Source of the DNA: Streptomyces canus
Lineage (GTDB): Bacteria; Actinomycetota; Actinomycetes; Streptomycetales; Streptomycetaceae
DNA length: 64,000 nucleotides
Reading direction: 5' to 3'
Assembly (NCBI RefSeq): GCF_001514145.1
Contig: NZ_KQ948674.1
Span: 1-64,000, forward strand
The position numbers were made by a program, and so were the translations under genes. Shown here in pieces: positions 35,126 through 43,207 of this stretch (position 1 is its first letter; every line of letters starts with the position of its first letter). The notes beneath the pieces were generated by a model. The model saw only the letters and a program-made list of their open reading frames with translations, was not told the DNA's origin and searched no databases.

Positions 35126-36354
35126 CCACCCCTGTGTTGGCGCCCTCCGCCGCCCCGTACCGGACGATCGACACCACCGCTGCTGCTGGCGACTTCGTCG
35201 TCGTGCACAGCCTGACGACCGTGGCCGGGGTCTGCCTCAACCGGGACATGGACGGGCTGCCCAAGACGCTGCTGTTCGGCGGCACCGAACGGCTGCGGGT
35301 CTCCTCCCAGGCCCTGATCAGGCCCGCCCGGACCTGGATCCGCGCCCAGAGCATGGTGGACGAGCAAGGCGTGAGCTCTCGCCTCCTGCCCTACCAGACC
35401 GCGCTCAGCCTCCAGGAACGGGGCATCGACCCCGCGGACGCCGTGCCCGCCGCCCTCCTGGTCGTGCTCGCGACCGGCATCAGCGTCGATCCGGCCGAGC
35501 CCGACAAGACCCGGGCCATGACCTATGTCCCCGCCGCCGCCCCCACGCGGCTGGCCGAGGTGATGCTGACGTACTGGGACGACACCAGCGTTGCGCGCAA
35601 GGAGATGGAGACGCGCATCGCCACCGCCATGCGCAACGGCCCCCGGGCCCGCGGCCGGAAGAAGCCCCCGCCGGAGGACACCCCGGCAACCGACCTCACC
35701 GACTCCCTGCCCGACGTCATGGTCGCGGCTGCCCGCAAGGCCTTCGCCCCCGGCCTGGCCCTGGAGATCGCTCTCTTCGGGCGCTTCCTCGCCGAGATAC
35801 CCGGCGGCAGGATCCGCTCCGCGGTCTCCGTCGCCCACGCCCTGTCCGTCGACCCGCACGTCCTGCTCACCGACGAATTCACCGCCCTCGACGACTGGAA
35901 CACCGGCGGCATCATCGGCAGCGTCGGCATGCTCGGAGCTCAGCACCTGTCCTCCGGCACCCTCTACCGCTGGGCCTGCCTCAACCGCCGCCAGCTGCGC
36001 GAGAACCTCGCCGCCTCCGGCGCCAGCCACGACGAGGTGGAGGAAGCCGCGCAGCGTGCCGAGCACCTGTTCACCACGGCGATCACCTACACCCTGCCCA
36101 ACGCCCGCAGCAGCCGCACCGGATCTGCGGCCCTGCCCACCCTGTCCATCGCCGCGACCAGCGACATCGCACTGACCGCAGCCGCCGCCTACGAGACGGC
36201 CATCGACCCGCCGGCCGGCGAAGAAGCCGCCGAACGGCTCACCGCCTACCTCACCAGCGCCGCACACCTCAACGGCGGCACCGCGCGCTGGCTCTCGCCC
36301 ACCGGAGCCGACGCCCCGCCCCTGCCCGACGTCCTCACCGTGGAGGGACACTGA
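35122..36354 (+). CDS. cas7e: Cas7e (Cse4/CasC), Cascade backbone
   Basis: 410 residues; ATGA overlap with cas8e. The type I-E backbone signatures are present: FVVVHSLTTVAGVCLNRDMDGLPKTLLFGG, RLRVSSQALIRPARTWIR, then LALEIALFGRFLAEIPGGRIRSAVSVAHALSVDPHV and DWNTGGIIGSVGMLGAQHLSSGTLYRW. Several copies coat the crRNA spacer in Cascade. It is longer than the usual ~360-380 residues because of an insert around residues 165-195. Codon use is normal for the neighbourhood and no disruption is seen. Confidence 0.92.
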   Translation: MTTPVLAPSAAPYRTIDTTAAAGDFVVVHSLTTVAGVCLNRDMDGLPKTLLFGGTERLRVSSQALIRPARTWIRAQSMVDEQGVSSRLLPYQTALSLQERGIDPADAVPAALLVVLATGISVDPAEPDKTRAMTYVPAAAPTRLAEVMLTYWDDTSVARKEMETRIATAMRNGPRARGRKKPPPEDTPATDLTDSLPDVMVAAARKAFAPGLALEIALFGRFLAEIPGGRIRSAVSVAHALSVDPHVLLTDEFTALDDWNTGGIIGSVGMLGAQHLSSGTLYRWACLNRRQLRENLAASGASHDEVEEAAQRAEHLFTTAITYTLPNARSSRTGSAALPTLSIAATSDIALTAAAAYETAIDPPAGEEAAERLTAYLTSAAHLNGGTARWLSPTGADAPPLPDVLTVEGH

Positions 36355-36355
36355 C

Positions 36356-37093
36356 ATGCACACCGTGCTGCTGCGCCTGTCCGCCCCCATGCAGTCGTGG
36401 GGCACGACCTCCCAGTGGGAAGAACGCGCCACCACCGTCCGCCCGACCAAATCCGGCGTGATCGGCATCGTCGCCAACGCCCTCGGCTACCAGCTCGACG
36501 ACGACCTCAGCGCCCTCGCCACGCTGCAGTTCGCCGTCCGCGCCGACCGCCCCGGCCGCACCGCCGTGGACCACCAGACCGCCGGAGGCGGCCATCCCGC
36601 CCCCGCCACCCGGATCCCCTCGGCATACGGCGCTCCCCGCAACCTCGAGCCGGACCCCGCCGGCACCCTGCAGGCCAACGAAACCGCCACCGGCCGCACG
36701 ACCGTCCTGATCATCAAGCAGTACGTCGCCGACGCAGCCTTCCTCGCCGGCCTCAGCACTCCCGACAAGGACCTCGCCGAGGAGATCGCCGCTGCCCTGA
36801 CCCGGCCCGCCCGGCCGCTCTACCTCGGCCGGCGCTCCTGCCCGCCCGCCCACCCGATCTACCACAGCACCACCCACCTCCCCCCGGAAACCTGGCCCGA
36901 ACAGATCGCCCTGCTCGCCGAGGCCTCCGACCCCCACCCCCAGGTGTGGACCGAGACACCGCCCGGCCCGGGGACCATCGCCAGCCCCGAACAAGTCCCC
37001 ACGACCTTCCAGGAACGCGACCACCGGCTGCTGCACCTGGAACTGCGCCGCGTCCGCCCTGCCACCCCACAGCCCCCGGGAGGCGCCGCGTGA
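36356..37093 (+). CDS. cas5e: Cas5e (CasD)
   Basis: 245 residues; ATG one base after the cas7e stop. The N-terminal ferredoxin-like strand HTVLLRLSAPMQSWGTTSQWEERAT and the PTKSGVIGIVANALGY glycine region are standard Cas5e. So is AVDHQTAGGGH and ARPLYLGRRSCPPAHPI in the second half. Cas5e caps the 5' handle of the crRNA. GTGA overlap with cas6e. Confidence 0.93.
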   Translation: MHTVLLRLSAPMQSWGTTSQWEERATTVRPTKSGVIGIVANALGYQLDDDLSALATLQFAVRADRPGRTAVDHQTAGGGHPAPATRIPSAYGAPRNLEPDPAGTLQANETATGRTTVLIIKQYVADAAFLAGLSTPDKDLAEEIAAALTRPARPLYLGRRSCPPAHPIYHSTTHLPPETWPEQIALLAEASDPHPQVWTETPPGPGTIASPEQVPTTFQERDHRLLHLELRRVRPATPQPPGGAA

Positions 37094-37806
37094 CCAGCCC
37101 GTCCGTCGCCCCGATGGCCGTCGTGTCCGGTTACAACGGCTGGCGATCCGCTCTCGCCCTGCCAGCCGCCGAACAGAACGAGTGCCTCGACGTCCACCGG
37201 CTCCACCAACTCGTCCTCGCCGGCTTCCGCGACCCCGCACTGAGTACGGCGGTCCCCGCCGAGCGGCCGCCCCTCGTCCTGTACGCCGCGGACCGCGGCC
37301 CGGCCCACCCGGACGCCGAGCAGCGCCGGGTCGCCGGCCCGCCCAAGGCCGTCGTCGTCCAGTCCCCCGACCGGCCGGACTGGCAGCCGCTGCTCGACAG
37401 CGGCCGCCTGAGCCAGGCGAGCACATTCCCCGTCGAGTACGAGTACGGGCTGGGCCAAGAGGTGGACCTCCGGGTCATCGCCAACCCCTCGTACCGCGAC
37501 ACCACCACCCGGCGCCGCCTCTCCCTGTCCACCGTCGCCGAATGCGGATCCTGGCTGCGCCGCCGCCTTGCCGCCGAAGGCGTCGACGTCGCCCCCCACC
37601 ACATCCAGGTCGGTGAACGGGAACGGATCACCGGCATCAAGGGCGGCAACCACGCCATCACCGTGATCTCCAGGACGTTCCGGGCGCGGGGAACGGTGCA
37701 GAGCCCTGACGCCTTCCACCGAGCGCTCGCCGAGGGGCTCGGCCCCGCGAAGGCCTACGGCTGCGGTCTGCTGCTCACCAAGCCACTCACCGACGAGGCC
37801 TGGTAA
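37090..37806 (+). CDS. cas6e: Cas6e (CasE/Cse3), crRNA-processing endoribonuclease
   Basis: 238 residues; GTG overlapping the cas5e stop. Two ferredoxin-like folds: CLDVHRLHQLVLAGF near the N terminus holds the likely catalytic His, QSPDRPDWQPLLDSGRL follows, and the C-terminal glycine-rich loop is LAEGLGPAKAYGCGLLLTKPL. Cas6e cuts pre-crRNA in the repeat stem and stays on the 3' hairpin. A preserved Cas6e implies that a CRISPR array is or was used. It is the last cas gene: cas1 and cas2 do not follow; an IS256-family element begins 31 bases beyond the stop. Confidence 0.92.
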   Translation: MTSPSVAPMAVVSGYNGWRSALALPAAEQNECLDVHRLHQLVLAGFRDPALSTAVPAERPPLVLYAADRGPAHPDAEQRRVAGPPKAVVVQSPDRPDWQPLLDSGRLSQASTFPVEYEYGLGQEVDLRVIANPSYRDTTTRRRLSLSTVAECGSWLRRRLAAEGVDVAPHHIQVGERERITGIKGGNHAITVISRTFRARGTVQSPDAFHRALAEGLGPAKAYGCGLLLTKPLTDEAW

Positions 37807-37829
37807 CACCATGACCCGGACACGGTGCC

Positions 37830-37837
37830 GAGCCCGG
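37830..37837. repeat. Left copy of the IS target-site duplication
   Basis: GAGCCCGG, repeated exactly at 39269-39276 on the other side of the IS256-family element. Confidence 0.9.
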
Positions 37838-39268
37838 GATGGTGTCCCGCTGAGTGGTGTAGCTGGTCAAGGTTCGTGAATGCGCGGGTGTCTGCCCGGG
37901 GCGTGCACCCGCTGCTGCTGCCTGCTCCCTGAACAAGGGCAGGCCATCGCGCAAGTCTCCCTGGTGAACGGGCAGTTCAACCGGAGGAGTGCACGATGGC
38001 CTTGTCCCAGTCTGACCTGATGCGACTGCTTCAGTCACTACGTACGGCCGACGGAGTTGAGACGATCAGGATGCTGTGCGAGCGCATCCTGCAGGAACTC
38101 ATCGAGGCCGAGGCGACCGAGACCATCGGTGCCGCCCCGGGCGAGCACTCAAGCGAGCGCACGACCTGGCGCAACGGTCACCGTGACCGGCTACTGACCA
38201 CGCAGGCCGGCGACCTGGACCTGAAGATCCCCAAAGTGCGGACCGGGTCGTTCTTCCCTTCGCTGCTCGAGCGGCGCCGGCGCATCGATCGGGCCCTGTT
38301 CGCCGTGGTGATGGAGGCATACGTGCACGGCGTCTCGACCCGCTCGGTCGACGACCTGGTCAAAGCACTCGGGGCGGACAGCGGCATTTCGAAGTCGCAG
38401 GTGTCACGGATCTGCGGCGAACTGGACGAAGAACTGGTTGCGTTCAAGGAACGGCCGCTGGACCACACCGTCTTTCCTTACGTCTTCCTCGACGCGACCT
38501 ACTGCAAGGCCCGGGTGAACCACCGGATCGTGTCCCAGGCCGTGGTCATCGGCACCGGTATCTCCGTGACCGGTCACCGCGAGATCCTCGGGCTGATGGT
38601 CGGCGACAGCGAGTCGAAGCCGTTCTGGACGAAGTTCCTGCGTTCCTTACGGGCCCGCGGCCTGGAGAACGTCCAGCTGGTCATCTCCGACAGCCACAGC
38701 GGCCTGGTGGCCGCGATCCGCACCGTCTTCCTCGGCTCCGCCTGGCAAAGGTGCCGGGTCCACTTCGTCCGGGACGTCTTCGGCGTGATCGAAAAGGGTT
38801 CAGGAGAGATGGTCGCCGCGACCATCCGCACCGTCTTCGCGCAGACCACCGGCGAGGCCGTCCGCACCCAGCTGAACGTGGTGGCCGACATGCTCGGACG
38901 GCAGTTCCCCCAGGTCAAGAGGATGCTGCTGGACGCCGCGGTCGACATCACCGCCTTCGCCGACTTCCCGCCCACGCACTGGAAGAAGATCTGGTCCACC
39001 AACCCGCTGGAACGGCTGAACCGGGAGATCAAACGGCGGGCTGACGTCGTCCAGGTCTTCCCCAACCCCGCAGCCCTCGACCGGCTCGCCGCCGCGGTCC
39101 TGGCCGAACTCCACGACGAATGGCAGGTCTTCGACCGCCGCTATCTCTCCGAAGCCTCCATGGCCGAACTCCTCACGACGCAGCCGACCGCGGACGATCA
39201 CCAGTTTCCGCCACAGCAGAAACCGAATCAGCTCGACCAGTGACTACACCACTCGGCGGGACACCATC
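37838..39268 (+). mobile_element. IS256-family insertion sequence, complete, 8-bp target duplication
   Basis: 1,431 bases bounded by 25-bp inverted repeats at 37838-37862 and 39244-39268 that agree at 24 of 25 positions and begin GATGGTGTCCCGC. GAGCCCGG occurs directly outside both ends (37830-37837 and 39269-39276), an 8-bp target-site duplication as expected for IS256. One intact transposase gene lies inside. The duplication shows a simple recent insertion without deletion, so cas1/cas2 were not lost through this event. It separates cas6e from the CRISPR-like array. Confidence 0.95.
37996..39243 (+). CDS. IS256-family transposase (mutator type)
   Basis: 415 residues; ATG with GGAGGAG upstream. 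DDE residues are Asp166 (YVFLDATYCKAR), Asp232 (LVISDSHSGL) and Glu339 (STNPLERLNREIKRR), with the CRVHF motif characteristic of mutator-like transposases between the second and third. Full family length, no frameshift, so probably active. Located inside the 25-bp inverted repeats of its element. Confidence 0.95.
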   Translation: MALSQSDLMRLLQSLRTADGVETIRMLCERILQELIEAEATETIGAAPGEHSSERTTWRNGHRDRLLTTQAGDLDLKIPKVRTGSFFPSLLERRRRIDRALFAVVMEAYVHGVSTRSVDDLVKALGADSGISKSQVSRICGELDEELVAFKERPLDHTVFPYVFLDATYCKARVNHRIVSQAVVIGTGISVTGHREILGLMVGDSESKPFWTKFLRSLRARGLENVQLVISDSHSGLVAAIRTVFLGSAWQRCRVHFVRDVFGVIEKGSGEMVAATIRTVFAQTTGEAVRTQLNVVADMLGRQFPQVKRMLLDAAVDITAFADFPPTHWKKIWSTNPLERLNREIKRRADVVQVFPNPAALDRLAAAVLAELHDEWQVFDRRYLSEASMAELLTTQPTADDHQFPPQQKPNQLDQ

Positions 39269-39276
39269 GAGCCCGG
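39269..39276. repeat. Right copy of the IS target-site duplication
   Basis: GAGCCCGG, identical to 37830-37837. Confidence 0.9.
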
Positions 39277-39287
39277 ACCGACCGGCT

Positions 39288-39499
39288 CTCCCCTCACCCC
39301 TGTGGAGGTTGGGCTGAACTCAAGTCTGCGCGCGTTCGTCCGTACAGCGAAGAGGCCTCCTCACTCCGGTGGGGCTGTACCCGAACGCCGCATCCTGGCC
39401 GTCCTGATCTACGCCCTCTCCCCACAGGTGTGGGGCTGCTCCCGAGAGCGTCAGCAACGCCACGCTGACTTCTTCCCCATCACGATGGGGCATCCCCTG
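39288..39499 (+). CRISPR. Decayed CRISPR-like array (3-4 degenerate repeats)
   Basis: Four 29-base units resemble type I-E repeats: 39288-39316, 39355-39383, 39416-39444 and 39471-39499. The third is best, with a CCCCACAGGTGTGGGG stem and GCTCCCG end. Units 2 and 3 agree at ~20 of 29 positions and are exactly 61 bases apart, i.e. a 32-base spacer, the type I-E standard. Units 1 and 4 are weaker and imply 38- and 26-base spacers. The position, in the place directly behind cas6e before the IS entered, supports the call. Divergent repeats suggest an array no longer maintained; a chance set of GC hairpins cannot be excluded. Confidence 0.45.
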
Positions 39500-39696
39500 A
39501 CCTGGTCGGCACCCCGTCGCCTTGGCGATCCCATCGCCGCTCCGGCGACGTTGCGCTGGAGACCTTCCTTCGCGCCGCTCCCACGTTCGCCCGACGGCCA
39601 GCTCGCCGGGCGCCGCCACGCTCCCTTCCGCCGCTGCCGCGTTGCGACCGATCCGACTTTCGTGTGCCACCGCACCCTGAACGAGAGGGCCACCTC

Positions 39697-40788
39697 GTGT
39701 CATCAGCACTACTCCCGCGTACCTGCGGTGCACGCATCGCCGTCACCACGGACTTACGCGCCCACGCACTTGCCGCCCGTCCTGACATTCCAGGGATGCC
39801 ACGAGGCTCCGTCCTCTGCGAGTTGACGGAGCACGGCCCAGAGCAGCACGCGGGCCGCATCCGCCCGCTCGCGCGCCCCGAGGGCGGGGCGGTGTGGGCC
39901 ACCTGGACCACACCGGATGAAGTCGTCTGCCTCGCCCTGTACGACTGCGGCAAGCGCAGCAAGGAGCAGGGGCGACCGTGTTCCCTGTTCGGTGCCCATC
40001 TGGGCCCCTGCTCGTTCGCCCGCGATGACGCCTTGGTGGAGGACCCTGCGCGGGTCGCGCGCATCGACGCCGCGCTGGGCGTGCTGGCCGAGGCCGACCA
40101 GCACGACAAGCTGGCTGTCCAAACGGCTGCCCACGATGCCACCCTCCTCACCTGGGACGAATTGCGCGCCCGCCATGTCTGGACCAGGCTGCCGGCCTGC
40201 GACCAGGCCGCGATGTACCGGCTCCTCGCCCGCGCCGACTCCCTTCGCGCGACACGCTCGTCCGTCGCAAGCACGGCGAGCGAACTCACGGTCGACGTCG
40301 CACAGATGACACGGCTGTGGGAGCCCTCCTCGCCGCAGCGACTACCCGACGGGGACACCGCCGCAGCCCTCCTCGGCACTCTCGATCGCCTTCCCCCGGA
40401 ATGGCGCACTGTGGTGTTGGGCGGCCAGCGTGAAAACCGCTACCAGGCCCGGATGCCGCTCGACGAAGCCGTGGCCTGGGCCGGCCGCCACAGCTCCGAG
40501 GGACTGGGCCCGCCGCCCGCCGAAGACGACTGGACCGCCGAGTGGGACCGCAAGGAAGACGAAAGGCAGGGAGCGACCACCAGCGGACGGCTCGCGAATC
40601 TACCGACCGGCTGGCAGGTCGATGCGGTGCGCCGCATCGCGCGCGGCGGTGACGCGCTCGGCACCGTCGCCAACGCTGACCTCAGCATCAACGTGATCCG
40701 CCTCTACGGCGTCGACCGGGCCGCGTCCGACACCGGGCCAACCAACCTCCACATGGCTTCCGTTCGAGCCGATCCGCAGAACGCCTGA
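39697..40788 (+). CDS. Hypothetical protein
   Basis: GTG at 39697 has AGAGGG nine bases upstream and is preferred over 39664; 363 residues. The sequence is soluble and acidic, with a Cys-containing stretch LALYDCGKRSKEQGRPCSLFGAHLGPCSF (three Cys) near residues 85-112 and a helical C-terminal half (LLGTLDRLPPEWRTVVLGGQRENRYQA). No membrane segment or known motif is recognised. It is followed 17 bases later by the TmrB-like gene and may be in its operon. It is the first gene beyond the CRISPR-like array. Confidence 0.55.
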   Translation: MSSALLPRTCGARIAVTTDLRAHALAARPDIPGMPRGSVLCELTEHGPEQHAGRIRPLARPEGGAVWATWTTPDEVVCLALYDCGKRSKEQGRPCSLFGAHLGPCSFARDDALVEDPARVARIDAALGVLAEADQHDKLAVQTAAHDATLLTWDELRARHVWTRLPACDQAAMYRLLARADSLRATRSSVASTASELTVDVAQMTRLWEPSSPQRLPDGDTAAALLGTLDRLPPEWRTVVLGGQRENRYQARMPLDEAVAWAGRHSSEGLGPPPAEDDWTAEWDRKEDERQGATTSGRLANLPTGWQVDAVRRIARGGDALGTVANADLSINVIRLYGVDRAASDTGPTNLHMASVRADPQNA

Positions 40789-40805
40789 GGCGAAGGGCAA
40801 CACAG

Positions 40806-41399
40806 ATGATCGTGTGGATCAGTGGTGCGTACGGCGTGGGGAAGACAACGCTCGCCACCGCTCTCGCCGGCGAGCTTCCCGGCGCGGTTGTTGCCGATCT
40901 CGAGCCCATCAGCCGCGCCATCCGGGAGACGCTGCGAGGCCACCCCTGCGCGTGGCAGGACCACCAACGCTGCCCGCCGTGGGACGCGACCGTGGTGGTC
41001 TTTCTCGCCGGTCTGCACGCCTACGTCGGCGGCCCGGTCATCGTGCCGATGACCGTCGTCGACCAGGACCTGCTGGCCGCGCTGCTGACAGTCCTGAGCG
41101 AGTCGGCGGACGTACACCACCTCGTGTTGCACGCCGACCCCACGGTACTCAAAGAGCGCATCATCTCCGCCCGCACGCCCGGCGAGGGCTCGATCGATGC
41201 CGCCGCAAGACGCGCGGACCGGCTGCGTCACCTGGACAGCGGCTGCTGCGCAGCCGTGAGCGGGCTCCACGCCAGCGGTCACATCATCGACACGAGCATG
41301 CTCACCCACCAGCAGGTCCTCACCTCTGCGCTCGCCTACCTCGCCAGCAGAAAAGCCACGGCCCATACGGCGTGCGGGGACGGGCAGATGCCGCGATGA
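40806..41399 (+). CDS. TmrB-like P-loop protein (tunicamycin-resistance type)
   Basis: 197 residues. MIVWISGAYGVGKTTLATAL at the start is a P-loop (GAYGVGKT, 7-14), and the order PWDATVVVFLAGLHAY ... VIVPMTVVDQDLL ... HHLVLHADPTVLKERI follows Bacillus TmrB closely, as does the IDAAARRADRLRHLDSGC segment. TmrB is a nucleotide-binding protein that confers tunicamycin resistance, probably by binding or modifying the drug; other members are generic nucleotide kinases. Here it could protect against a nucleoside-type product, but the sequence alone does not prove resistance. Confidence 0.75.
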   Translation: MIVWISGAYGVGKTTLATALAGELPGAVVADLEPISRAIRETLRGHPCAWQDHQRCPPWDATVVVFLAGLHAYVGGPVIVPMTVVDQDLLAALLTVLSESADVHHLVLHADPTVLKERIISARTPGEGSIDAAARRADRLRHLDSGCCAAVSGLHASGHIIDTSMLTHQQVLTSALAYLASRKATAHTACGDGQMPR

Positions 41400-41485
41400 C
41401 CGGGACCAGACGAGGCGGCCATGCCGACATCGGTGACGCAGCGGCGACTTGCGCAGAGGACCGGCATCCAGCAGCTGGTCTCGCC

Positions 41486-42952
41486 TCAGCCGTACTGCCA
41501 CTGCCGGCCGGTGTCTCGATATTCCTCGACCGGGATCGGCAGGACGCCGGGACGCATGCGCTCCCGGTAGAGGACGCCGCCGAGGTGGTCGAGTTCGTGG
41601 GCGACGAGGCGGGCCATGCCGTGGGTGAAGCGGGACAACCGGGTGCTGCCGTCGAGGTCGTCGTGCGCGACAACGATGCTCAGGGCACGGGGAACGCGGC
41701 CTCGGACGTCAAAGAAACTGAGGCAGCCCTCGAACTGCTCGTCCTGGTCGGCGGAGGACTCCTCGATCGTGGCGTTGATCAGCACGACCGGGTCGGCGGC
41801 CGGATCCGGAGGGATGACCACTGCGGCGGAACGATCGATGCCGAGTTGGGGGGCGGCGATTCCCATTCCCTTGCCGAACGTGTGCAGTTTCCGGACCCGG
41901 TCGATGGCGCCGAGGAGTTCACCGACGATGCGCCCGGCCTCGTCTGCTTCGGCTGGCAGGTCGAACGGGCGCGCTGGGGTGACGAGGACGGGAGCGCCGT
42001 CCTGGATGATGCCGGCGTTCGCCATGGCCTGGCTCGCGGAGAGAGTGCTCACAGAGGCGTTCTCTTTCGTGTCGGGTCCCGCCTTGAGGCGCCACTCCAG
42101 GCGGTACCGGGCATGCAGGGGTGGATCCATCGTCGCCCAGGTGAAGACGGTGCGATCTCCTCGTGTGGTGGCTTGAGGCTGGGTCCGCAGTGGTGCGAGG
42201 TCCGCGCTCAGGGATGTCTCGGTCCCCCAGACGGCCGGCTCGGCTGCGGAGGGAAAGGCGAGTTCCACGGTGAGGCGACGCGTCGGCAACCGGACGGCTC
42301 GTTGGAACCAAGGGCCCCATTTGCCAGCGCTCACACTGTAGGAGTAGGTGATCTCCGCTTCCTGGCCCGGATAGAGAGGGAAGCGGCGGGTTGGGCTCTG
42401 GAACTTCAACCAGAGTTCCTTGACGGCGTCGCGGTCGTGTTTGACGGTCCACTCCATCGGCTCGTCGCTGCAGTGAGCCTGAAGGCCGAGTTCATCCCAG
42501 GTCAAAGGGTTGCTGCGATACAGAGCGTTGGAGCGTTCTGGTTCCTCGGGGTAGCGGTCCACGGCGATACGCACGAGGTAGCGGCTGACGGGATCGGTGC
42601 CGTCGTTGCGCAGCAACCGGCGCATCCGCAGGTGGAAAGTGCTGCCGTCGAAGTCCAGGGCTGCGTCGTCCTCCAGGACCAGCAGGCCTGTGCTGGCTGT
42701 CGACTCGCTCTGTTCGGCCGCCGACGGGGAAGCGTCGCTGCCCTGCCATGCCGTCCACAGGGCGCCGCCGGCGTCAAGTTCCGTGTCCGCCCGGCGGGCG
42801 AGGGCGGGACTGCCGTGTTCGCGGCCCGCCTCGAGATGGCTGATGTACGAGCGGTCGACGTTGAGCCGGTCCGCCAACGCCTTCTTGGACAGCCCGCGAT
42901 TCGTGCGCCAACGCGTGAGCTCCGCGGCAAACACTCCGCGCTCGATCTCCAA
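41486..42952 (-). CDS. XRE regulator - unknown domain - peptide deformylase fusion
   Basis: 488 residues; TTG at 42952 lies eight bases after AAGGAG. Residues ~8-60 form an XRE helix-turn-helix (LTRWRTNRGLSKKALADRLNVDRSYISHLEAGREHG). Residues ~90-300 are an unassigned beta-rich domain found in other Streptomyces HTH proteins (MRRLLRNDGTDPVSRYLVRIAVDRYP). Residues ~325-488 are a peptide deformylase: GMGIAAPQ (362-369), EGCLS with metal Cys410, and HELDH (452-456), all intact. Deformylases normally are ~170-200-residue housekeeping enzymes; fusion to a regulator is unusual. It may deformylate a special peptide, sense formyl-Met peptides, or serve as an actinonin-type resistance copy. Confidence 0.85.
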   Translation of the reverse strand: MEIERGVFAAELTRWRTNRGLSKKALADRLNVDRSYISHLEAGREHGSPALARRADTELDAGGALWTAWQGSDASPSAAEQSESTASTGLLVLEDDAALDFDGSTFHLRMRRLLRNDGTDPVSRYLVRIAVDRYPEEPERSNALYRSNPLTWDELGLQAHCSDEPMEWTVKHDRDAVKELWLKFQSPTRRFPLYPGQEAEITYSYSVSAGKWGPWFQRAVRLPTRRLTVELAFPSAAEPAVWGTETSLSADLAPLRTQPQATTRGDRTVFTWATMDPPLHARYRLEWRLKAGPDTKENASVSTLSASQAMANAGIIQDGAPVLVTPARPFDLPAEADEAGRIVGELLGAIDRVRKLHTFGKGMGIAAPQLGIDRSAAVVIPPDPAADPVVLINATIEESSADQDEQFEGCLSFFDVRGRVPRALSIVVAHDDLDGSTRLSRFTHGMARLVAHELDHLGGVLYRERMRPGVLPIPVEEYRDTGRQWQYG

Positions 42953-43207
42953 CGACTGTTCTCCTTCGTGGAGTTGAACACGATCGTGAGTGAGTGCTCC
43001 TCACCCTCACCTCATCCTGCCCGGCGGGAGCTCAATGGTGCCAGGCGTTGGTCATGGTCGTCATCGTCACCGCGGCCGCCGCCCTTCACCGGTGGTGGCG
43101 GACGTCCACGGAGCAATCGGTTCAGATTCAGATAGCTGTCTATTTCGGCAAGGTCTCACCCTCTCGGGAGGACTCGCTGTGGCCAACTGCGCGATCCTGG
43201 AACGCTC

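Noticed and set aside
37838..39268. A CRISPR-associated transposon (Tn7-like CAST)
   Set aside because: The only transposase is an IS256-family mutator type inside its own inverted repeats with a simple 8-bp target duplication; there is no tnsA/B/C or tniQ.
39500..39690. Further CRISPR units beyond the fourth candidate
   Set aside because: GC-rich stretches there do not keep the stem or the CCCG end and fall out of register.
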